A stretch of DNA of 10,042 nucleotides from JAAYYY01 sp032260445 (GTDB lineage Bacteria > Chloroflexota > Anaerolineae > Promineifilales > Promineifilaceae): NCBI GenBank assembly GCA_032260445.1, contig JAVVFG010000129.1:1-10042 (forward strand), written 5' to 3'. The stretch's first letter is position 1; each line of letters starts with the position of its first letter. Both the position numbers and the translations under genes were made by a program. This document shows positions 6,305-10,042 of the stretch, piece after piece. Below the pieces are notes generated by a model that was given only the letters and a program-made list of their open reading frames with translations, did no database searches and was not told the origin of the DNA.

Positions 6305-6338
6305 CCGGGTAGCGGCTGGCATAGCCTCGCTATCCCGG
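6305..6338 (+). other. Hairpin between gpmI and the baseplate-J-like gene
   Basis: CCGGG-TAGC (6305-6313) pairs with GCTA-T-CCCGG (6329-6338, one bulged T at 6333) over nine pairs, with one more G-C pair inside and a loop of about 13 bases that can itself pair GGCT with AGCC. No T run follows, so it is not a textbook terminator. It could attenuate readthrough, protect the gpmI mRNA 3' end, or influence translation of the gene starting 14 bases later. Confidence 0.4.
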
Positions 6339-6351
6339 CTGCCTGTGCTTG

Positions 6352-7926
6352 ATGGAAACCATTTACCTCTCGGACGAAGACGATATTGTCAGCACCTGTG
6401 ATCGGCTGGCGTGGTTGGCCGGCCAGCAGCGCGTGCTCCTCGTCCTGCCTGATGTGCTGGGGGAGGCAGCGCCGCCGCTCGCTGCCTGGCTCGATCTCGT
6501 GCGGCTGCGACGCTGCGCCGAGGGGCTGCGGCTTGAGATTGGCCTGGTAACGCGCGAAGGGGCGATCCGTAGCCAGGCGCGCGCCCTGGGGATGCCGGTA
6601 TTCCGTACGGTGCGCGCCGGGGAGGCAGAGGGGCGGCGTTGGTGGCGGGGACGACGGGGCTGGCACCAGCCTAGCCGCCCGGGGGCGGCCGTGCGGCTGG
6701 GGGAAAGCGGTCGCCTCAAAGCACTACCAGATGTCGCCGACCGGCGCGAAATGTACCGGCGCATGAGCCCGCGCCCGACGTGGCAGCGCTGGCTGTGGCA
6801 CTATGTCGGCATTCTGCTCTTCTTTCTGACTGCGGCAACCGTCGTTGTCGCCGCCGCTTACACGATCCCTGGCGCCACGATCACCCTCCATCCTGAAGTC
6901 GAGCAGATCCGGGTTGTGCGCCAAATTGTGGCTGACCCTCAACTAGAGTCGGTCAACTTCAGCGGCGCGTCTGTGCCAGGGCGGCTGCTCACAGTCATCG
7001 TCTTGTGGCAGGCAGAGGTCGAGACAAGTGGTACGCAGCCGGTGCCCGAGGCGCCCGCGCGCGGTACGGTCGTCTTCGTGAACCGGCAAGAGCAAGAAGT
7101 GGTCGTGCCGGTGGGTACGCGCGTGCGTACGAGTGCCGGCGAGCGGCAGTTCTTCGAGACGGTCGAGGCCGTTACCGTCCCCGGCGTCAGCGGAGCGACG
7201 GCCGAAGCGCAGGTGGTGGCGACAACGCCTGGGCCTGCAGGAAATGTCGCCGCAAATCTCATCAACCGTGTTGAGGGTGCGCTCGCCCTGCAATTGGACG
7301 TGCGTAATCTCGCGCCGCTCACGGGCGGCGGTGTCCGTGACGTTGCCGCAGTGACGGAGGGCGATCGCGAGCGGCTACGGTCACAGGTGTTGCAGTATTT
7401 GCAGTCGCAGGCGGCGACGGAGATGCAGGCGCTGCTACAGCCGGGTGAATTCCTCGCGCGCGACTCGCTGCAGATTGGGCAAGTGTTACAGGAGACCTAT
7501 TCCCACTTTCCGGGCGAGTTGAGTGACCGCGTAGCCCTCGAATTACGGGCCGAGCTTGAGGGTACAGCCGTGGACGCTTCGCAGGCCAACGGCTTGATCT
7601 ACGAAGCGATCGCGCAGTCGGTGAAGCCGGGGTACGAACTGGTGCCCGAGAGCCTGCAATTTCAGCCCGGCGACGTACTGGGTGTTGACAGCCAGGGACG
7701 CGTCACGTTCGACATGATTGGCGACGGGCAGATCGCGGCAGCACTTTCGCTCGAACAGCCTTTGGAGGCAATCGCTGGGCAGCAAACCGGGGTAGCCATG
7801 GCGTACCTCTATGAAAGGCTACCGTTACGAACCTATCCATCGGCCCGGATCTTTCCAGACTGGTTCGGCCGGCTGCCATACCTTCCCGTCCGCATCCACA
7901 CAGAGATTGCCACGAGCGGCGGGTAA
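6352..7926 (+). CDS. Membrane-anchored baseplate J/gp47-like protein
   Basis: A 524-residue protein of unknown function. Residues 1-100 form a compact cytoplasmic domain: VLLVLPDVLGEAAPPLAAW, then LEIGLVTREGAIRSQARALGMPVF, an alternating beta/alpha pattern like a Rossmann-type fold. Residues 100-143 are rich in Arg, Gly and Pro. One membrane helix follows (about 151-172, ILLFFLTAATVVVAAAY), placing the rest outside. The outer part contains a stretch at about 234-305 (GTVVFVNRQEQEVVVPVGT, then QFFETVEAVTVPG, then GPAGNVAANLINRVEG) that matches the Baseplate_J pattern of short beta repeats ending in G-N-V-A. A helical segment (about 335-372) and a mixed C-terminal region complete it. Related membrane-anchored proteins with this order are, as I recall, common in Chloroflexota and candidate phyla and often precede ruvX, but have no assigned role. 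No phage or injection-system genes are nearby. ATG 6352 is preferred over TTG 6349; neither has a Shine-Dalgarno. Confidence 0.8.
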   Translation: METIYLSDEDDIVSTCDRLAWLAGQQRVLLVLPDVLGEAAPPLAAWLDLVRLRRCAEGLRLEIGLVTREGAIRSQARALGMPVFRTVRAGEAEGRRWWRGRRGWHQPSRPGAAVRLGESGRLKALPDVADRREMYRRMSPRPTWQRWLWHYVGILLFFLTAATVVVAAAYTIPGATITLHPEVEQIRVVRQIVADPQLESVNFSGASVPGRLLTVIVLWQAEVETSGTQPVPEAPARGTVVFVNRQEQEVVVPVGTRVRTSAGERQFFETVEAVTVPGVSGATAEAQVVATTPGPAGNVAANLINRVEGALALQLDVRNLAPLTGGGVRDVAAVTEGDRERLRSQVLQYLQSQAATEMQALLQPGEFLARDSLQIGQVLQETYSHFPGELSDRVALELRAELEGTAVDASQANGLIYEAIAQSVKPGYELVPESLQFQPGDVLGVDSQGRVTFDMIGDGQIAAALSLEQPLEAIAGQQTGVAMAYLYERLPLRTYPSARIFPDWFGRLPYLPVRIHTEIATSGG

Positions 7927-7939
7927 GTGGCTGCTGGCC

Positions 7940-7957
7940 GCGGCACGGGCGTGCCGT
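7940..7957 (+). other. Short hairpin downstream of the baseplate-J-like gene
   Basis: CGGCAC (7941-7946) pairs perfectly with GTGCCG (7951-7956) around GGGC, with a G-T pair (7940-7957) extending it. It lies 13 bases past the stop codon and lacks a T run, so termination would be weak at best. It separates the gene from the possible ruvX promoter. Confidence 0.35.
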
Positions 7958-7990
7958 AGGCTTAGCGTATTACAGGTCCGTGCTGTTGTG

Positions 7991-7999
7991 TGGTACAAA
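7991..7999 (+). promoter_or_regulatory. Possible extended -10 element for ruvX
   Basis: TGG-TACAAA (7991-7999) resembles an extended -10 element (TGn plus TAnnnT-like hexamer, with A for the final T). It ends seven bases before ATG 8007, so transcription would begin at or within a base of the start codon. The -35 region offers only a poor TTACAG at 7970-7975. The call is weak and depends on ATG 8007 being the true start. Confidence 0.3.
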
Positions 8000-8006
8000 A
8001 CGGCCT

Positions 8007-8483
8007 ATGCAAGCGGAAAACGGCCCGCCGCCCGGCCGGCGTATCATGGCCATTGATATGGGCGAAAAACGGATTGGCATCGCCCTCAGCGACGAAACGC
8101 AGCTGCTCGCTCGCTCCTATGAAGTCCTACCGCGGACGTCGCGAAAGGCGGACTTTGCTCGCCTGAAAGAAATCGCATGTAGCGAGGACGTGGGCTTCCT
8201 GGTTGTCGGGCTACCGCTGACGCTAGACGGCGAGGAAGGCCCTCTCGTGCCCTGGATCCGTGATTACACCGCCGCGCTGGCGGCAGAATTGCAGCTACCG
8301 TACGCCTTTTGGGATGAAACGTTCACGTCGCAGCAGGCCAGTGCCAGCATGCGCGCTCGTGGGACGAAAGCGCGCGAACAGCGCGGCTGGCTCGATGCGG
8401 TAGCGGCGGCGTTTATCTTGCAGGACTACCTGGATGCGAGCCGCGGCGGATTGCCTCCGTTAGCTTCCGACCTGGAGAGGTGA
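8007..8483 (+). CDS. ruvX: YqgF/RuvX family nuclease (16S rRNA processing; putative Holliday junction resolvase)
   Basis: A 158-residue RNase H-like protein. Family knowledge: YqgF acts in maturation of the 16S rRNA 5' end, and was first proposed as a Holliday-junction resolvase. The first strand MAIDMGEKRIGIALSD carries Asp17; VVGLPLTLDGEEGP is the typical second motif; FWDETFTSQQA gives Asp103 and LDAVAAAFILQDYLD gives Asp130. The usual DER is DET here, a substitution seen at a position that varies in the family. Three starts are possible: GTG 7980, ATG 8007 and ATG 8046. ATG 8046 would begin right at the first strand and GTG 7980 adds a Cys-containing tail with no parallel, so 8007 is chosen; none has a Shine-Dalgarno. 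It ends in GAGAGGTGA, where the stop codon forms part of the mltG ribosome binding site, so the two genes are coupled. Confidence 0.9.
   Translation: MQAENGPPPGRRIMAIDMGEKRIGIALSDETQLLARSYEVLPRTSRKADFARLKEIACSEDVGFLVVGLPLTLDGEEGPLVPWIRDYTAALAAELQLPYAFWDETFTSQQASASMRARGTKAREQRGWLDAVAAAFILQDYLDASRGGLPPLASDLER
8477..8483 (+). promoter_or_regulatory. Shine-Dalgarno GAGGTGA at the ruvX stop, pointing to mltG
   Basis: GAGGTGA is a seven-base match to the anti-Shine-Dalgarno of 16S rRNA and includes the ruvX TGA stop. No ATG, GTG or TTG in the mltG frame lies at a usable distance; the codon four bases downstream (8487-8489) is ATC. The first standard start in frame is GTG 8538, 54 bases away. The site therefore suggests an unusual ATC start for mltG. 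Confidence 0.5.
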
Positions 8484-8537
8484 ACTATCGCTACGACGAA
8501 GAGCAGAACGACCTCTGGCGCCGTCTGGGTAGCACGA

Positions 8538-9674
8538 GTGATCTTGTTGTTCGTCGTGACGACGGTGCTCGCCGTTGCCCTATTCCTTCTCTACAACCGG
8601 TGGCGGGCGGCGGCCTACGGCGCCGTCATTCGCATTGAAGGTGGCAGCCCCAGTTTAAGTCTTCCAGAGCGTCTCTACCTGCAATCCTATCTTGTGGCGC
8701 AGGTTGAGGCATTGACAGGGTCGGCCGGCGATATCGGTTCTCCGGTCCAGTTCGTCATTGCTCCGGGCGAATCCGCCACTGCCGTTGCTGCCAATCTGGA
8801 GGCCATCGGCATGCTCCGCAACAGGGAGCTCTTCCTGAACTACGTTCGCTACTATGGGCTTGATTCCCAGCTAGAGGCAGGGACGTTCATTGTCGATCCG
8901 GCCCTTCCGATTCCGGAACTGGCCAAGCAGTTAACTGATGCCCGGGCTCAGGAGATCGCGCTGCGCTTTCTCGAGGGGTGGCGCAGCGAAGAGATGGCGG
9001 CATACCTGGCGACGACGACTCCCGCGGAGATTGACGCCGACCGCTTTCTGGCGCTCGTCCAGCGGCGTGCCGCGTTTCCCCTTGAGCAGTATGGCTTTCT
9101 CCAGGCGCTGCCGCTGGATGCCAGCCTCGAAGGCTATCTTTTCCCCGATACCTATCGTGTGCAGCTGGACGCGCGCGCAGACGATCTGGTGCACATGATG
9201 CTGGCAAACTTCGAACGCCAGCTCGCTTCCGGTCTGCAGGTGGGCTTTGCCGAGCAGGGGTTGACGCTGCATGAGGCGGTGACGCTCGCTTCAATCGTAG
9301 AGCGGGAAACGCCGCTGGCTGAAGAGCGTGCCCGTGTCGCCGGCGTCTTCCTTAACCGCCTGCGTATTCCGATGCGCCTGCAGGCCGACCCGACCGTGCA
9401 GTATGCGCTCGGCTACGTGCCCGGCGCAGCTACCTGGTGGAAGTCACCTCTCTCGGCGGACGATTTGCGGATGGAGAGCCCGTACAATACCTACCTAGTC
9501 GAAGGGCTCCCGCCCGGGCCGATCGCCAATCCTGGGCTGGCGTCGCTGCAGGCAGTCGCAGCACCCGAGCAGACCGAATTTCTCTACTTCGTCGCCGACT
9601 GCGGCCGGGCCGGCGCTCACGTTTTCAGCGCTACCTACGAAGAGCATGTGCAGAATGTCGAACGTTGCCGCTAG
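8538..9674 (+). CDS. mltG: Endolytic murein transglycosylase MltG (YceG-like)
   Basis: MltG cuts nascent peptidoglycan glycan strands at the outer face of the cytoplasmic membrane and helps end chain growth. From GTG 8538 it has 378 residues: a membrane helix at 1-18 (VVTTVLAVALFLL), a LysM-like region (VQFVIAPGESATAVAANLEAIG, then NYVRYYGLDSQLEAGTFI), and the catalytic YceG domain with LEGYLFPDTYRV, LASIVERETPLAEE (catalytic Glu255), VFLNRLRIPMRLQADPTVQYALG, SPYNTYLVEGLPPGPIANPG and FYFV-like LYFVAD near the end. The GTG start places the helix at the very N-terminus without the basic cytoplasmic residues usual for MltG. Starting at ATC 8487, behind a strong GAGGTGA site, would add 17 residues including one Lys and two Arg and give the usual topology (395 residues). 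The GTG coordinates are given as the conservative choice. The stop lies inside the next gene. Confidence 0.93.
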   Translation: MILLFVVTTVLAVALFLLYNRWRAAAYGAVIRIEGGSPSLSLPERLYLQSYLVAQVEALTGSAGDIGSPVQFVIAPGESATAVAANLEAIGMLRNRELFLNYVRYYGLDSQLEAGTFIVDPALPIPELAKQLTDARAQEIALRFLEGWRSEEMAAYLATTTPAEIDADRFLALVQRRAAFPLEQYGFLQALPLDASLEGYLFPDTYRVQLDARADDLVHMMLANFERQLASGLQVGFAEQGLTLHEAVTLASIVERETPLAEERARVAGVFLNRLRIPMRLQADPTVQYALGYVPGAATWWKSPLSADDLRMESPYNTYLVEGLPPGPIANPGLASLQAVAAPEQTEFLYFVADCGRAGAHVFSATYEEHVQNVERCR

Positions 9675-10042
9675 CAGCCGCGCCAGCTGGCCTCGGGCCT
9701 CCGCCGGTGTGGTCTGCGTGCTACTCGTCGTCTTTGCTGCCGGCTGCCGCTCAGTGCCCCCGACCGTGAAAATCGGGTTGGTGGCGCCATTTGAAGGGCG
9801 GTGGCGCGACGTGGGTTACGATGCCATCTACGCCGCACGTCTCGCCGTACGCGAAGTGAATGAGAACGGCGGCGTTGCCGGCTATCGCGTCGAGCTCGTC
9901 GCCCTGGACGATCGGGGCGATCCGCAGCTTGCTGCAGAAGCTGCGGCCACGTTGGCTGCCGATCCAGCGCTAATCGTGGCAATGGGTCACTGGCTACCGC
10001 ACACCACTTCGGCCGTCGCACCGGTCTATGCCGACCTGGGAC
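9655..10042 (+). CDS. Lipoprotein substrate-binding protein, LivJ-type ABC transporter component (3' end outside window)
   Basis: The first 129 codons read open to the window edge. The N-terminus has Arg residues (R9, R14), a hydrophobic stretch (GVVCVLLVVFAAGC) and a lipobox ending at Cys31, so it should be lipid-anchored outside the membrane. After the anchor, VKIGLVAPFEGRWRDVGYDAIYAARLAVREVNENGG is the beginning of a periplasmic-binding-fold type I domain as in branched-chain amino acid binding proteins, followed by YRVELVALDDRGDP and a segment near the ligand pocket (AMGHWLPHTTSAVAPVY). Ligand cannot be inferred; amino acids, amides or other small molecules are possible. ATG 9655 lies inside the mltG 3' end with a 20-base overlap and a weak GAAGAG upstream, so expression is coupled to mltG. 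No permease is visible in the window. Confidence 0.88.
   Translation, partial: MSNVAASSRASWPRASAGVVCVLLVVFAAGCRSVPPTVKIGLVAPFEGRWRDVGYDAIYAARLAVREVNENGGVAGYRVELVALDDRGDPQLAAEAAATLAADPALIVAMGHWLPHTTSAVAPVYADLG

Noticed and set aside
6157..6666. Minus-strand open frame of 169 codons
   Set aside because: It runs antisense across the gpmI end and the start of the baseplate-J-like gene; Pro/Arg/Gln-rich composition is typical of a shadow frame.
6352..7926. Prophage or contractile injection system
   Set aside because: Only one protein shows the baseplate-J pattern, it carries a membrane anchor, and all neighbours are housekeeping genes; no integrase, capsid, sheath or tube gene is present.
1..10042. 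CRISPR array, insertion sequence or long direct repeats
   Set aside because: Reading through the intergenic regions shows no regularly spaced repeats, no transposase and no terminal inverted repeats; genes fill nearly all the space.

Overview
The window is GC-rich bacterial chromosome with no phage, transposon, CRISPR or plasmid signature. Gene content and protein style (a membrane-anchored baseplate-J-like protein beside ruvX and mltG, SEG-type pseudouridine synthase motif, scpB-rluB pair, M20 dipeptidase, tRNA without encoded CCA) suggest a Chloroflexota (green non-sulfur) bacterium, perhaps of the Caldilineae/Anaerolineae type. This is an inference from style, not from a database match. 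Coding is dense and no gene-free stretch exceeds 300 bases.

Left block, minus strand (1-1828): a tightly packed operon reading leftward, scpB (chromosome-condensation adaptor), rluB (large-subunit rRNA pseudouridine synthase) and a DUF1028 Ntn-hydrolase-like gene cut by the window edge. scpB and rluB overlap by one base; the DUF1028 Shine-Dalgarno overlaps the rluB stop. The expected partner scpA is absent. A 64-bp AT-rich gap (1829-1892) separates scpB from a divergent M20 dipeptidase and carries two facing -10-like hexamers.

Middle (1893-4595): the dipeptidase runs rightward and meets a leftward isoaspartyl peptidase/asparaginase gene, with a bidirectional-looking terminator hairpin between them. 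Upstream of the peptidase, on the plus strand, lies a complete tRNA-Asn(GTT) transcription unit: good promoter, cloverleaf, and a textbook intrinsic terminator.

Right block, plus strand (4627-10042): gpmI (2,3-bisphosphoglycerate-independent phosphoglycerate mutase) behind its own likely promoter and a leader with a hairpin beside the Shine-Dalgarno; then a single-pass membrane protein with a baseplate-J-like extracellular domain, ruvX (YqgF nuclease, rRNA processing), mltG (endolytic murein transglycosylase) and the start of a lipoprotein substrate-binding protein of the LivJ type. The last three genes are closely spaced or overlapping. Points of most interest are the membrane baseplate-J-like protein, the apparent non-canonical start of mltG, and several genes lacking Shine-Dalgarno sequences with -10-like boxes placed for leaderless transcription.
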